A stretch of 64,000 nt of DNA, from assembly GCA_905182985.1 (NCBI GenBank), contig CAJJDN010000029.1:488530-552529 (forward strand). The letters are read 5' to 3'. Both the position numbers and the translations under genes were made by a program. Each line of letters opens with the position of its first letter. The stretch's first letter is position 1. This document shows positions 1 to 14,017 of the stretch, piece by piece. This DNA comes from Paramecium sonneborni. Taxonomy: Eukaryota; Ciliophora; Oligohymenophorea; Peniculida; Parameciidae. The notes beneath the pieces are model-generated. The model was not told the DNA's origin. It searched no databases and saw nothing but the letters and a program-made list of their open reading frames with translations.

Positions 1-1671
1 ATAAATTATATTTTAAATTATAATTATATTCGTATATTTTTTTAAAAATTTATTATGAATATATGACTTAAAAAAAATTTATTCTATCCTGCAAATTACC
101 TTGCTTTTTTTGGTTAAAAAGAATCTGATCATGAAATCAATCAATGGTGGCTTTTATATTGTGAAGAGCCAGTCCTTAAGAAAATATCTTGGATAAGTTT
201 GTTAAGATTCTGAATGCAAAAACAAAGGACTTGTGGTTTGAGTTGTTAATGTCAAAAACATAGATTTTATCCAAACTCAGTTTATCCTTCTTTGGTATGT
301 TTACTACTTATTTGTATAAGTATAATAGTATTCCTTTTCACTTATTACTTTTTGGAATATTATTCCTAATAATTAATATATATTTCTTTTACAATATTGG
401 TAAACGCTGTCTTGAGTTCAAACACTCCAAAAAGAAATTAATATTTTACTTTATCTTTTTGATTCCATTCTCTAAAAATTAGAATTCTCCAAAGTGGATT
501 ATAAGAATTTTAAAAAACTACTTTTTATAATTCTCACAAAACCATAAATTTTTCCTCTTTTATTTAAACTTAATTTTATCTTATTCTGAAATTAAAACAC
601 TTAAATACATCAATGGCTCAAATTTATAAGTATACCTATCAAATATTTCTATGTGTACTTGAATATTTCACTCCATCCGACATTCTCATGAATTATATCA
701 ACTAAATACATTATTAGGTAGAATCTGAAAACATTTGTTGTAGTATCCTACAATTTTGTAAAATTCTTAAGAATTATAATTAGTCTTCCTTTCATTGTTA
801 TTCATGAGTATCTATTTACCAAATTCTATATATTAAATTAGAAATCATTTTTTTTCTCGTTCTAGATATAATCAAATAAAAAATTACTAAGTGATTAGAT
901 TGATGAATTCGCATAACATTTTTTCCCATCTTTTTTAATCTTGCTAGTCCTTTTACTTCTTCTATCTTTTATAACTTCTTTTCTAATTTTACTAATACCT
1001 TTTGGGAATATTAAGAAATTGTCTTTAGCATAATTAAATTTATCAATTTAATAAAATCGGTTTTAAAATTCCCTCACATATTTTTTTATTTTTTTTATGT
1101 TCTTTTTTTTACTTAATTAATTTTTAATATGCTTCTTTTTAGAGGAAACCATTCTATTTAATAAAAAATTTATGTTCTTATTCTTATTAAAATATTCAAT
1201 ATATATATTTTAATAAAAAAATATCAATCAAAAAATTAAAATTTATTTCAATTTAATTATTACCAAAATCTCATTCAAGATTCTATATTTTTTAAAAACC
1301 TGATAACAGCATTAGATTTAAAAACTTTGATCTATTTTGGTAATATCTATTTGAGTTATTTACAAGAATTTTTGAATTTAAACCTAATGAAAGTATTTTA
1401 TATCAATAATTACTTAATTATTTTTTCTAAGAAAAATTTCAAATTAAGATTAATTTAATTAAGGTAAATATTTTTCTTTGATTTATATAAATATAAATTT
1501 TAACTTTGAAACTTTTTTAATAATAAACAAATATTTGAAAGCCAATACAATGTAGTTTTGCAAGAAAATAACCCTTTATTAATAATATATATTTAAAAAA
1601 AAACAGAATTGGTTTATAAAATTGAATTATTAATTCTAAGCAAATTTTAAAAATATAATATATTCATATTA
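1..1671. other. AT-rich region with weak coding signals, no confident gene
   Basis: With TAA/TAG read as Gln, an open plus-strand frame runs from an ATG at 297 to a TGA at 660-662 and encodes a hydrophobic stretch with about two membrane segments. Another short coding-like frame starts with an ATG near 613 and stops near 808. The two frames are not joined by an obvious GT-AG intron. From about 1030 to 1670 the sequence is very AT-rich and I see nothing. It could be the worn 5' part or a relic of the membrane-protein family that follows. Confidence 0.3.
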
Positions 1672-3153
1672 ATGAATTAATATCATTTAGGTTTCATAGA
1701 TTCTAAAATAGAGAATTAATACTAATTGTAACAATAATCAAATTCGAGATCAGCTGTTTTCAAATTAATGTCTTTTGGATTAATCGTTACTTACTTAATT
1801 AGAGTCATATTCTCTTTAATTGAGAAAATCGATTTTTTATTTTATTACAAACTTGCTATGCTGATATATTGCATCATACAATTTATAGTAGTTTAGTGGT
1901 AACCGTAATTGACAAGAATAGCATTTATCATAACAAATATTTGTATGATGGGATTAGTACTGGAGTAAGAAAATTCTCCAGAAATCCAAAACATGAAAGG
2001 AGCAAATATGATGACTGTTAATATTATGTTGGTATTATCAGGAGAATTTTTTGATTCCGTCATTTAATTAATTGTGATAACGACTTTAAGAATAACATTA
2101 CCATATATTACAACAGATACTTAAAATTATATGATACTTACAAGCACAATCTTAGCCAATTTATCATTTTTATTTTATGCATATACCTATCATAAGGCAA
2201 AAAGATCTCAATATTTACTGGGATTAGTGGAGAACGACTGGGATAAAATATTTTTTGAGTTGGTTAAAGATCCTTATATCTTATTGAAATTTTCTTATTC
2301 TAATTTAAGCTTCACTGTTTAAAAGCAGAATAGATTTCCTTTTAAAGATTGTTTAAATTTCGATGAAGAAATATCGCAATGTGATTAGGATGATAGAACA
2401 ATAAGGTATTTTCTATAAAATGCAACTATGGGAAAAACATCACTTTCAGAATACATATATGGTAGTATTAAAAAATTTTAAATGGATTGTTATGAACATT
2501 TTAATTAAATTCTTAGGGTTCGATTTTAAAGATAGCTGCTGTAAGTTGAAATGTCAATATTTTAAGCAAAAAACCCAATGATTTTATTGAGGATTAATTC
2601 AATTAGCAAACATTCATAAAGGCAGCTAAAAAAATACAAGAAGAGATTTATTTTATACAATAATATATTCATAAACATATTAACTAAATTAGAGTAGTAA
2701 ATGAAATATAATTTGATGATAAAAGAAATAAGAAGAAGATTAATGCTAGTATAATTAATAGAAGAACTTCATGATCATAAATATCAATTTAATACTGTTA
2801 ACATATAATTCGTAATATCTTAATTAGAAAACCTATATCCTGATAAGAATATTAGATTCTAAAATACAAATAAAATGGAAACATTGTTTACAATACCAAA
2901 TGCTCTAATGATGTTATTATTGAGTGTTTTGGAGAATAGTGAATAAGATTTGATTGAGTGTAATTTGATAAATTTGAAAGAGGAAATGGAAGTGATGATT
3001 GAATTCAATGGTAATTTTTAAGCTTCTAAAATATTGAAAATATATTAGAATACTAAATATCATGTTAGATTATTGGTTTCTAGTTTATATATATCTTCAA
3101 AATGTAATAAATTTGTACATTATATTAGTGGTTTAATTTATACTATTTTCTGA
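1672..3153 (+). CDS. Six-helix membrane protein, unknown family (member A)
   Basis: Intronless 493-aa reading frame from ATG to TGA with many in-frame TAA/TAG read as Gln. A Gln-rich head of about 30 residues is followed by about six hydrophobic segments (roughly residues 30-195). A basic linker (YHKAKRSQYLLGLVENDWDK) then leads into a roughly 290-residue cytosolic region rich in Lys, Gln and Leu. Near residue 420 the segment 'IPNALMMLLLSVLENSE' weakly recalls the N-box of histidine-kinase ATPase domains, but no H-box or G-boxes are visible, so I do not call it a kinase. Its plan and length match the gene at 11694-13178 (494 aa), including the linker that follows the last helix. Function unknown. 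Confidence 0.7.
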
Positions 3154-3305
3154 GCCCCTTTGTTCTTCTAATATTGACATCTACACTTATGAATACGATG
3201 ACTTATTATCTAGTGATCATTGAAATTAAAACACTTCTTTAAAATAATTTAATTTAAAAAATTTGATGTAATTTTATTATTTATATTAATGTCACTACAA
3301 TATAC

Positions 3306-6300
3306 TCACCATAGTGAATTTGCTTCAAAGAAGTTGACTTCATATTTGTTGGGTTTTTAGAAGTTTCTAATGAAATATTTACGAGTTTCTTCCCAGCAAA
3401 ATAGACACATGGAATATGGAAGTCCAGGCATACTATTTAAATAGATAGATGAAATACCCTAAATTGAGTATATCGACAGGTCTGGCACCAAACCAAGTAT
3501 TAACTCCTGGAATGTATACAATGCAAAGGAAAATAATGGTTTCAGTTAGAACACCGTAAAACATAACTCTATTAATAGGGGAATAGATCATAGACATTTT
3601 ACGTTCTAAAAATAAATGAGGATTATTACATTTGCAACTGAACACATTGGACCATTAGACTAAGACAACAGCAACAAAATAAGAGGTTTAAGCATATTTA
3701 AGTGCAGCAGTTTTGAAGCAAGCATTAGTATTAATTGGATATCCAGATCCTTCAAGAAGTGAATCAGATCTATCGAAATATCTACATAAATAATCAGAAT
3801 ATTGATTATTCCATTAGTCAAATGCAGGAGTCCATCTTTAACTCTCATAAGTGACAAAAATGTATCTTAAATCATAATAGATAAGTTCTGGATTAATCCA
3901 ATTTAATGGAATAGTTTAGAATCCATAAGTATTTTCTAAATCATATGTTCCGTCAGTGTTTTATGGTGGAGTTAAAAGAGGTGCCATTTGCCAATTAGGA
4001 CTGTAAGGTTATGTGGTTAAGAAAGGACTAAGAATTAATATGATAAATACTTGTTCAAATTTGGCATATCCCAAACCCAACTTGTAGGAGCTGGAGCATA
4101 TGGTTATCCATTTGCAAGTATTACCTTATTCCAAGGTATTGATTAATAAGGTTTGTTCATAAAATTTAAAAGAAGTGATGGAGGGAATCCATATTCATTC
4201 ATTGTACTGAAATAACTAAAGAATCCTGCTGATGTAGCAATTACACCTTGTAATAAATAAGCATGAGTGATCAATCTTAAAGACACCAAATGGTCATCCT
4301 TCTTTCTTGGTTTACGAGTCATAATATCAATTTCAGCTTCTTCATAAGCAAATGAAATAGCTGGCAAAATATCAGTACCAATACAAATTGTAAGAATAAA
4401 TGAATTACTTAATGGAAGTGGTAATCCAATAGCAATTTCACCAATATATGGAAATACTTCAGTAATATTGGATGTAAGAAGATAAACAATTGTCTTTTTA
4501 AGATTATCAAAAATCTTTCTGCCTTCTTCAACACCATCAACAATTGATGCAAAATCATCATTCAAAAGAATCATATCTGCAGCATCTTTTGTTACATCAG
4601 ATCCACTTATACCCATTGAAATACCAATATCACCTTACTTTATAGCTGGTGAATCATTTACACCATCACCTGTTACTCCTACAACATGACCTAAGTATTA
4701 ACAAGCTCTAACTATCATTAATTTCTAAGCAGGAGATGTACGTGCAAATACTACTTGAGGTTTACTGCACCAACTTCTTAATTTTCTGTCTTTCATTTCT
4801 TCAGGTAAATTTTCACCTTATGCTGCTTCTTCTTCAAGAGCCTAAACTATAAGATCTCCATGAATAACTATTGCTGGAGCAATTCTAAAAGCATCTTCAT
4901 AAGACATTGATGGATTCTCATCTAAAAGATCATCAACAGTCTTTCCAGTAATGATACCAATTTATTTAGCGATGGCACCTGCAGTGGGTGGTTAATCTCC
5001 AGTAACCATAATAACCTTGATACCAGCTGATTAACATTTTTTAATGGCATTAGGGACAGTAACTTTAGGAGGATCCATTAATGATAATAATCCTAAAAAT
5101 GTGAATCCTTCTAATCTAAATTTAAGTGTATCCACTGAATTCAAATTAAATTAAAACCCTTTATGATATTCAGCTCTTGGTAAATGTAATTTAGCAAATC
5201 CTAAGACTCTTTCTCCACCTTTACCAAATGTTAAATTGACTTATTTGAATTTCTAAGTAATTTATTCATCAATAGGTTGATTTCTACCTTCTACTAAGAG
5301 ATAACTACAGAATGTCCATAATTTTTCAGGGGCACCTTTAATATAAACACAATAATATGAGTCATGAGTTTCCCAATTAACAATACAAAGTGAAAACTTA
5401 TTTGTTGAATTAAATGGCATTTTAGCTAAAGATTTATCAGGTAATTCTGCAAATAATCTTCTCTATCTAGTTAATTCAATATCCTCAATAGGTTAAAAGA
5501 ATTTAATGAGAGCCGTTTCTGAAGCATCTCCAATAGTAGGAGTATCAAGCCAATTAATATTTGTTTTTTCTTTAACTTGAATATTAAATTTAGCTTCACT
5601 AGTAATGATAGCGCAATCATGTAAATCTCTGAAAGTTGGATCGCTAGTTTCATATTCATATTCTGCATTTTTTCCTGCAACAAGTTTATTTAATGCTCTT
5701 CTTTTCAATCCATCATACCAGACATTTTCAACAGTCATTTTATTTTAAGTAAGTGTTCCAGTTTTATCTGAACAAATACAACTTGTAGAACCTAAAGTTT
5801 CAACAGCTTCTAAGTTCTTCACTAAAACTTATTTATCTGCTAATCTTTTAGCAGTGATGGCTAAAGAAACAGTAATACAACCTAATAATCCTTCAGGAAC
5901 ATTTGCAACAATAATACCAATAGCTTATCCAACAGCTGTATCAACAGATGCTTTTTCAACAACCAATGATAAAATCAAAAACAAAATACCCAAACCAACA
6001 GCAATACAAGAAATCAAAATAACAAATCTTTTCAATTCAATATTTAATGGTGTATCTGGTGTTTCTCCTCCAGTTGCCAAATCTGCTATTTAACCCATAA
6101 CTGTTTTATCACCTATTTATATAACCATTCCTAATCCAGATCCTTCTTTACATAATGTTCCAAAAAATGCTAAATTTTTTGTTTCTAAAGGATTCTCAGC
6201 AGTACATTCAGTAACTCTCAATAATGGATCACATTCTCCTGTCAATGCAGAATTATCTACTTTCATTTCTCTAGATTGTATAACTCTAATATCAGCTGGT

Positions 6301-6919
6301 ATCTTATCTCCCATCTTTACTTCCACTATATCTCCTGGTACTATCTTCTCAGCTGGTACCTACTTTCTTTGACCTCCTCTAATTACTATACAATTTTATG
6401 GTAAAAAGTTCTTAAAGCCTTCCATCAAAGCATCTGCCTTTGCTGATTAATTGTAGGTAATTGATCCTGTTAATAAAATAATTAAAATTAAAATGATTGC
6501 TAATAAATAAATCTTTATTTATACCCAACCATAAATTAGACTTTGCTCCTAATGCATCTGGATTTACTCCATATAAAACAAAGCATGCAATTGATGCTAT
6601 CCATAATAAAATTGAAAATGGTTAAAACATTTCTTTTAATAATTTCATCCACCATGGAGTCTTTTTTTTTTCTGTTAATTTATTATCACCAAATTGAAGA
6701 TTCTTTTACACAGCTTACTCATCAGATAATCCTTCGTCTTTACTTGTTCCTAATCTATATAAATATTATTTTATTCAATTACCTATTTGCTAAAACCAAA
6801 ACATCTATCTTATGCTCATCCATATTCCTATACTCTTCTCCCTTATTTTAAGCTTTTTTCAGAACATCTTATTTTGTCTATGTAGGTGCATCCACTGGTA
6901 CAACGACATCCTTAACCAT
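3306..6919 (-). CDS. P2C-type P-ATPase alpha subunit (Na,K/H,K-ATPase-like)
   Basis: Ion-pumping ATPase of about 1,170 aa. Exons join after removing four introns (6755-6782, 6500-6524, 4028-4050, 3433-3457) and the sum divides by three. Start chosen at 6919: the N-terminus then aligns with Na,K-ATPase ('[20 protein letters not shown]'), with TM1-2 after '[20 protein letters not shown]'. Visible motifs are TGEC, the TM4 PEGLL, the phosphorylation loop [23 protein letters not shown], the hinge [10 protein letters not shown], and the P2C signature around '[16 protein letters not shown]'. The C-terminus '[20 protein letters not shown]' matches the family. In TM6 the usual C-I-D-L-G-T-D is T-I-C-I-G-T-D, so the first cation-binding Asp is Cys, while the second Asp is kept. 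No beta subunit gene is seen nearby. Acts in plasma or vacuolar membrane. Confidence 0.93.
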
Positions 6920-7746
6920 AATTTTTTATTCCTAAGAATATGATTAGTATAGCCTACTTTCATTTAATTTATCATCTAACTTTGTCTAGATACTAGAGCT
7001 TATGCTTTCATAGAGCTCTTACGGGCTGATTCACTTTACTATATTCCTAAATCTACACTTTGTCTAAGAATTTAGAACCCAGCAACAATTTAAGGATTTG
7101 TTGCTTATGTGAAGTTCTACTAACCATCATTTAATGGTCGATACTAGGCCATTCACAATTAATTATGAAAAATAATAAGAAATCAAATTCATTCCATCAC
7201 ACTTTAAAATATAGAATCTCAATTATGAACTTAAGATTGCATCACATATTAAATCCATATATGTAAAATTATTCTTCTCATAACAATTATTAACTTTAGA
7301 TTATATTAAATACACACTTTCCCTCTATATACCATACTCTTCATTACCATCATATACTTATCAAACCCCGAGAATTTCATCATTACTCAGAACTACATAC
7401 TTCTCTTTAATACATCACTCTCTATAACATTCTCTAAATCATTCTGGTCCTTTTTCTATCAAATCCTTTCTAATAATCTTATTTCCACTCAATTCCATAT
7501 TTCACAAATTAACAAGACAGAATTTCAAAAATACTCATTTTATTTTTAAGAAATTTAACTACTTTACTCCAAAATCATTTAAGAACATACAATCATTACT
7601 CAAATACATTATACATTAATAACATTCAAATTACTTTCTAGACTTAAAAAACTTTTCATATTGTAGAAAAAAATTTCTTCGTATATTCTGATGGGATTAA
7701 TTGACAAAAAAAAAATCTTATATTTTAAAGTTTAATTATAATCATT
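6920..7746. other. Spacer between Rab and P-ATPase genes
   Basis: The minus strand is purine-rich, and its frame in phase with the ATPase stays readable from about 7498, but it is crossed by five TGA codons (for example near 7439 and 7413). That is about the number expected by chance where TGA is the only stop, so I do not call a gene. It probably holds the 5' region of the ATPase and the 3' end of the Rab transcript. Confidence 0.35.
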
Positions 7747-8840
<1,094 letters not shown>

Positions 8841-9626
8841 ATGCTTGAGAATACAATATCTGATAGCTGTACTATATTTGATGAGTATCTGGAAATAGCT
8901 CAACTTCTTCAAATTTTATAAAAAGCCTTAAAATTAAATAAAAATTCTCATTACTTATTATTTTTCCCATCTTTTTTAAATTAAAATCAATTATTGCATT
9001 TTTTACTAATCAATCTAATTATATTTTTCTTAATCTTCATATTTACAATTTATTCAGATTTTCATAACTATCTCTATTAGAAAGACCCAAAATTAAGTTT
9101 ATTCCTATACATTTTCTATAATGAACCCAAGCCATCATACTTAATGGTTGTTTTCCAAACTTCAATATTTATTAGATATTTAGGGGCTTAATTGAACTTT
9201 CTTTTGATCTATCACAATCTCCTATAACTTATAATTGAGATTAATTTTGTCATTATTTTAGTATTAAATAATCAATTAAAAATATATGTGAAAACTTTGA
9301 TTTTTCAATCACTGATTCCTCTGATAATAGCAGTATTCAGTTTCCCTCATTTAAAAATACTTCAAAAATTTTTTATTTTTTTATTAGTCATTGTAAATAA
9401 TTAATTATATCAATTTTTAAAGATTTAATTATTTGTGTTACTATTGTTTATGTTTATTGATCTAAAGTTTCTTCTCTTTTTCATTACTCTCTAGTTCTAA
9501 TAATATCGATTTAAAAATAGAATTCAATCTTTCCACTTCCAAAATTAGAGTTTCATTTTACTGTTCCAATTCTTTATTATACATTTTAATTAGATGATTT
9601 CCTTTATTAATTTATCTTTTGATTGA
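8841..9626 (+). CDS. Very hydrophobic ORF, possible membrane protein
   Basis: Plus-strand frame of 261 codons without TGA, from ATG at 8841 to TGA at 9624-9626. After an acidic head (MLENTISDSCTIFDEYLEIA) the product is mostly Leu/Ile/Phe with several possible membrane helices, for example 'LHFLLINLIIFFLIFIFTIY' and 'SLIPLIIAVFSF'. A second open frame, without ATG, begins just after it and runs to 10009 with the same hydrophobic bias, so the gene may continue after a frame change. The opposite strand has a readable coiled-coil-like frame near 9340-9650 but it is broken by TGA. No homology recognised; composition alone could mislead here. Confidence 0.4.
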
Positions 9627-10052
9627 AAGATAAAAACATTTTTTTACTCTATTTACAATTGCAACTTTTGAATAATAACTTTGCTATCAAATATTTGGTT
9701 TTTTTATCATTAAATAAATTTGATTATCCTACTTTTATAGTTATACTAAGTAGTAAGTTTCTATTGCTTACTTTTCTTTATATTGTAATTATTAATTTAA
9801 CTAGGTCTCTAGTTTTTGTCAATATTAATAATCCTAAACAATTAGGTGATATTGAGATTAAATTTCTTCAATCTAACTTATAAATTTATTAAATATATTT
9901 AATCAAATTATTTCTATTTTTCTTCATAACAATTAATTTAATCCTATAAGTGTTCCATTTTTTTCAATTTTATAATTTTAAATTCATTTTTATAGCTTTT
10001 AATTAATGATTATCTTTAGACAAATTTTTTATCCTATATTTATTTAAAAATT

Positions 10053-10867
10053 ATGTAATTCTAAATATAGTCAACTTATCTATATAAATTTTCAAATACT
10101 CATTGTCTCGTTTTTTCTATAGTAATAGTTTCATTTATAGTCTCTCTTATTAGTAAGTATTATGTGTTGTTGTAATTTTATCTTAAAGAACTTGTAACTA
10201 AGCCTAAAAGAAATTGCAATTTAAGAGATAAAATTAATTTTAATAATCAAAGATCCGAACTTTTAATGGAAATATATTATGCTTTGGAGGAAGTTTATTG
10301 TAGAGTATAAGATAAAATAATTTGAAGTTAAATAAAATTAACAAAAGATATTAGGATTAGTAAAAGGGCAAATAAGCAATTAATACATTGATTTAATTTA
10401 TAAGTTTTATCTTCACAAAGAGTTTTGGCTTGCTTTAGAATAAACCTTTAATGGAATGTTGAACTAGAGAATATTTAGAAATAATTTCATTAAGTTAGCT
10501 AAATGTTTGTAACAGATTTAAATGGTAAGCGTGATGATGAACAAGTTGATAAAATAGTAAATTTATTTCATATTTTAGAGTTTCATTTAAAATCTATAAA
10601 AATACCACTTAAGGAAGGATAAAAACATTCATTAAAGTTTCATTTAGAATAGTGTTTAAATTATTGTTGGAATTAAACATAAAATAGATAATTTAATTTA
10701 AAGCAGCTTAAAATTGTCTTAACTATTTGAGGAAAGAAATTAGTTATTTTATAATTTTAATAAATGTAGAAGTAGTGAGTTTACTAAATTTCTTACTTAA
10801 TAATAAATTTAATTATGATAAAATTTAGATATCATTTATCAAATGTTTTGGCATTTTAGAGATGTGA
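10053..10867 (+). CDS. Hypothetical protein with one N-terminal membrane helix
   Basis: Predicted 245-aa product after removing three candidate introns (10305-10327 ending AAG, 10458-10478 starting GTTG, 10525-10557); the exon sum divides by three. A helix near residues 15-45 (around 'LVFSIVIVSFIVSLI') is followed by a charged region containing 'INFNNQRSELLMEIYYALEE', then a Lys/Ile/Phe-rich tail. The first splice is well supported by the flow of sequence. The second and third are weaker, and another frame downstream (starting near 10502 with 'MFVTDLNGKRDDEQVDK') is an equally good coding candidate. Ends 97 bp before the next gene. Function unknown. Confidence 0.4.
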
Positions 10868-10964
10868 ATCCTTTCTATTTCAAAATTATTCAAAATATAG
10901 TTTTTCAAATGTTGAAAAAGAAAACAAAAATGAAAAATAACAAACAGATTTAGAAAAATAGAAC

Positions 10965-11570
10965 ATGTCAAAAAAATAAGGTTATGTTGCAAAGATGAGA
11001 GAAGAAATAATCACGAATGCAATAGTAGCATCTTTAAAAGAGAAAGGTAAGTTGAAAGCAAAGGAGGAATATCGTGCTGCAATATTATTTGAAGAAATTC
11101 TTAATAGAGAAGTTGATATCAAGTTATATGATACTAAGGGTAGAGCTTTTATAATTTCTTCGTTATGGAATTTCTTTTGGGTTGTTTTTGCTAGTTTGGG
11201 TTTGTATACAATATTTAGAGATGATTAATGGTATAAAAAAAAAATGGAAATTTTTAAAGTTGCTATTACCACAGGATTTATACTTACTAGATTTATTAAA
11301 CAAAGGCAATTTTATAAATATTAAGTTGAAAAAGTAGTTTATAACACAAAATCTAAATAATTTACTATCACTAAAAGAAATATTATTGGAATTAAATAGG
11401 ATTAAGTTCTACAGAAGGATCATATTCTATATACATCTGACAAAGACTTGAATTTCAAGAAAATTAATTACATAAATATCAATACTTTAGAATGCTATGG
11501 TATAGGGTTCGATTATGCTTGGCTGAAGAAAGATTTATTTTCTCATTTGATTTAGTAAAATATATCTTGA
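10965..11570 (+). CDS. Two-helix membrane protein, unknown
   Basis: Intronless 201-aa frame with TGA at 11568-11570. A basic N-terminus (MSKKQGYVAKMREEI) leads to a charged helix, then two hydrophobic segments at about residues 70-85 and 100-115 separated by 'RDDQWYKKKMEIFK'. A C-terminal domain with 'YNTKSKQFTITKR' and a possible beta pattern follows. The two-helix hairpin plus small C-terminal domain recalls mitochondrial TMEM186/TMEM223-type proteins, but I cannot assign it. Compact spacing: 97 bp after the gene upstream and 123 bp before the six-helix gene downstream. Confidence 0.65.
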
Positions 11571-11693
11571 AATATAATATTAAATTCATTATTTGTTTAA
11601 TGTCATCTTAAAAGCTGTTTAAATATAATGACTAACTTTTATATATCATGACTAAATAAGTTTAACTATATAAATTAATAATTATTAGATTAT

Positions 11694-13178
11694 ATGAATA
11701 ATTATACTTTAATATTTTTAGATAAAGGATCTGAAAAAAAATATTAAGAATAGAAAATAACTTAGCTTAGAAAACCAGTCTATGTCTGTAGTGCAATTGG
11801 ATTGTTTTTTATCAGCATGACTAAAATGATTACAGAAATTTTAGAAGACAAGTTGAATCATTTAAGCATAATAATTGTTACTCAAATATATCTAATATTT
11901 TCAATTTTCATTATAAAATGGAAACCTTCATTAATATAGTCTTGTTTGATGATTTTAAACTATTTGCTTCTTGCATATTAATATATGTTAACAAGTACAA
12001 TTTCTTAAGAAGCTCATCAATTATTTGCTAATAATTTTGTAGCTTGTAACTTTATTATCATTTTGGCAGTAGATATGTGTCAAGGAATATTCCTTGTAAC
12101 ATCAACAATGCTAATACGATTGAGTTTTGCAATATCTGAAGCTCAAAGCCCATAATATAATGTTTATTTTGCTACAATTTTACTTATATGCTTTCTTAGT
12201 TTTTATATTCGAAAGTTAAACTATGAAAGCAGAAGTTTCTTTTTATTAAGTTTAAAAGATAATTTAATGGAATAAATTTTACCAATAATTGTAAGTAAGT
12301 CATATGTCTTATTTCAATTTGAAAGTAGTCATTTAAGATTTTCATTAATATCATCTCGTTAACAAGAATTTACTTGTGAGAATTCAGAGAATTTAAAATA
12401 GTTTTTAAGAGAATGGAATTATAAGCAGTAAAATCTTGAACAATTTTGTTTTTAAGATATAAAACTAAAACAATCATAAGAAATTAAATCTTATAGCAAA
12501 TAAATTGAAATTAAAAAAGCTCCAAAGTAGACACAAATAATAACAATTTGCTTCTTTAGTTATTAATAACCTACATTCTTAATAAAATTTGAGAATTAAT
12601 CTTAGGCTTAAGGAAAATTAAAAAGTTATTTATTTAAGACAATTGAAAAAGAGAGAAAGATACAATTCAAGATTTTCAAATCAGTTGTAAATAATTTATC
12701 AATTTCATTAAGATCTGCTAATTTAAATCAATTACATTTGTTAAGAATTTACTGCTTCAAATAAATTTTAAATTACAAAATTTTAAATAATTAATTCAAA
12801 TAATCATACTTTGAAATCGATCCAATCTTAGCAAAATTCAAAGAGTTTTTTTAATTTAGATAAATAAACTATTAAATAATTCGATCACCTGAAAGTAAGG
12901 TGCAAATGGTTAGAACATATTTCTTGAGACTACTATATGAGATTTTTAGTGAAAGTAAGAAAAATTCAACAATAGTGATCAATATGGAGCATGTTTATGA
13001 ACCATATATAAGATATTTTGGAAAAGAAATAAATGAATTTGCAGATTAAGCTATTCTAACAGTAGTCAGAACTTTGGTTAAAAAAAAGTAGAAGTTGAAC
13101 ATTGGGAATAAAAAAACAATTTTAATATTGTTAAATGAAGAGCCAAACTACCCATTCTAATATTCCTTATAATAATGA
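11694..13178 (+). CDS. Six-helix membrane protein, unknown family (member B)
   Basis: Intronless 494-aa frame with TGA at 13176-13178. The N-terminus is charged ('DKGSEKKYQEQKITQLRKP'), then about six hydrophobic segments run to about residue 195. A basic linker 'IRKLNYESRSFFLLSLKDN' follows, then a soluble region of about 290 residues rich in Gln, Lys and Leu. Plan, length and the linker match the protein at 1672-3153, so the two are probably divergent paralogues about 10 kb apart. The tail holds 'GKEINEFADQAILTVVRTLV' and a final beta-like 'KKTILILLNEEP'. A degenerate sensor kinase is one possibility; no catalytic motif supports it. Ends 32 bp from a convergent gene. Confidence 0.72.
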
Positions 13179-13210
13179 TATTATTATTTAATTAGAATTT
13201 GAATATTAAA

Positions 13211-13991
13211 TCAAAATTCTGAAATAGCCCTTTTTCTTTTTTGTGATTCAATTGATTAAAGAATTTAATTTCGAGCAATTTTAAAATTTAATTCATTCTA
13301 ATATTTTATTGGAGTATCAAAAAGTGTATTGCAGTTATCTGATTTATTAAGTAATTTAGGTTTATGTTAAGATTTCCTAATACTTTGTTATTTGCTATAA
13401 TCATAATAATTAGGTTTTTAAAGAAAATACTCATATTAATTACCTCTTTTTTAGAGAAGTTAAGCATTTTTAAATTATTCATACATACCTGTTTTGATTT
13501 TAAATGATTATTTCGAATATATAGTATAATTATCTTGGAAAGCGCATTTCTAATCTAAATATCTTCCTTTATGCTCTAGTTCGTAGGATCTATTAGAGAT
13601 TTTATCAGTGAATCTACATTTAGTTGATTATTATCTGATAACTCGATCTTCAGATTCTTGAATAGATTCATTAACTTTTTTATCTTATAATAAACTTAGA
13701 TTGGGTCTTAAAGTAAGTTCAAGATCATGTTATAGATTAACAGCTTTACCATACCATTTAATCCTTTTATATTCCAACTCTTATGAGTTTAAGTGAAGAA
13801 AGTTTACCTTAAAGATTAGAAGCATTTGATGGTTTCACAAAGAGGATATCTTCAACATTGGCGTGTTTAAATTAAAACTCTTTTGGTGAATCTACACTAA
13901 TGGCCATTTGACGATGAACATGTCTTTATCTATCAATAGATGGTTTTGGTGTTTCATCTCTAGTAAATGATAAAATATTTGCTTTTCGCAT
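13211..13991 (-). CDS. Hypothetical basic protein
   Basis: 250-aa product after removing one 28-nt intron (13780-13807, ending AAG); the exon sum divides by three. Start 'MRKANILSFTRDETPKPSID'. The protein is hydrophilic, rich in Lys, Gln, Asn and Ser, with a basic C-terminus 'SIESQKRKRAISEF'. No domain recognised. Its start lies 26 bp from the divergent start of the gene at 14018, so the two share a very small promoter. Its end converges on the six-helix gene. Confidence 0.7.
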
Positions 13992-14017
13992 AACTGATTA
14001 ATTTATATTATAAAATT

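Noticed and set aside
6920..7498. Readable minus-strand frame with five TGA codons in phase with the P-ATPase, suggesting UGA as tryptophan and a fused N-terminal domain
   Set aside because: TGA is the normal stop of all neighbouring genes and is absent from conserved exons; five TGA in about 190 codons is what chance gives, and the ATPase start at 6919 already aligns with known N-termini.
13179..13660. Extension of the six-helix gene past its TGA in the same frame
   Set aside because: The T-rich plus frame is the mirror of a real minus-strand gene (13211-13991) with a proper ATG, intron and TGA.
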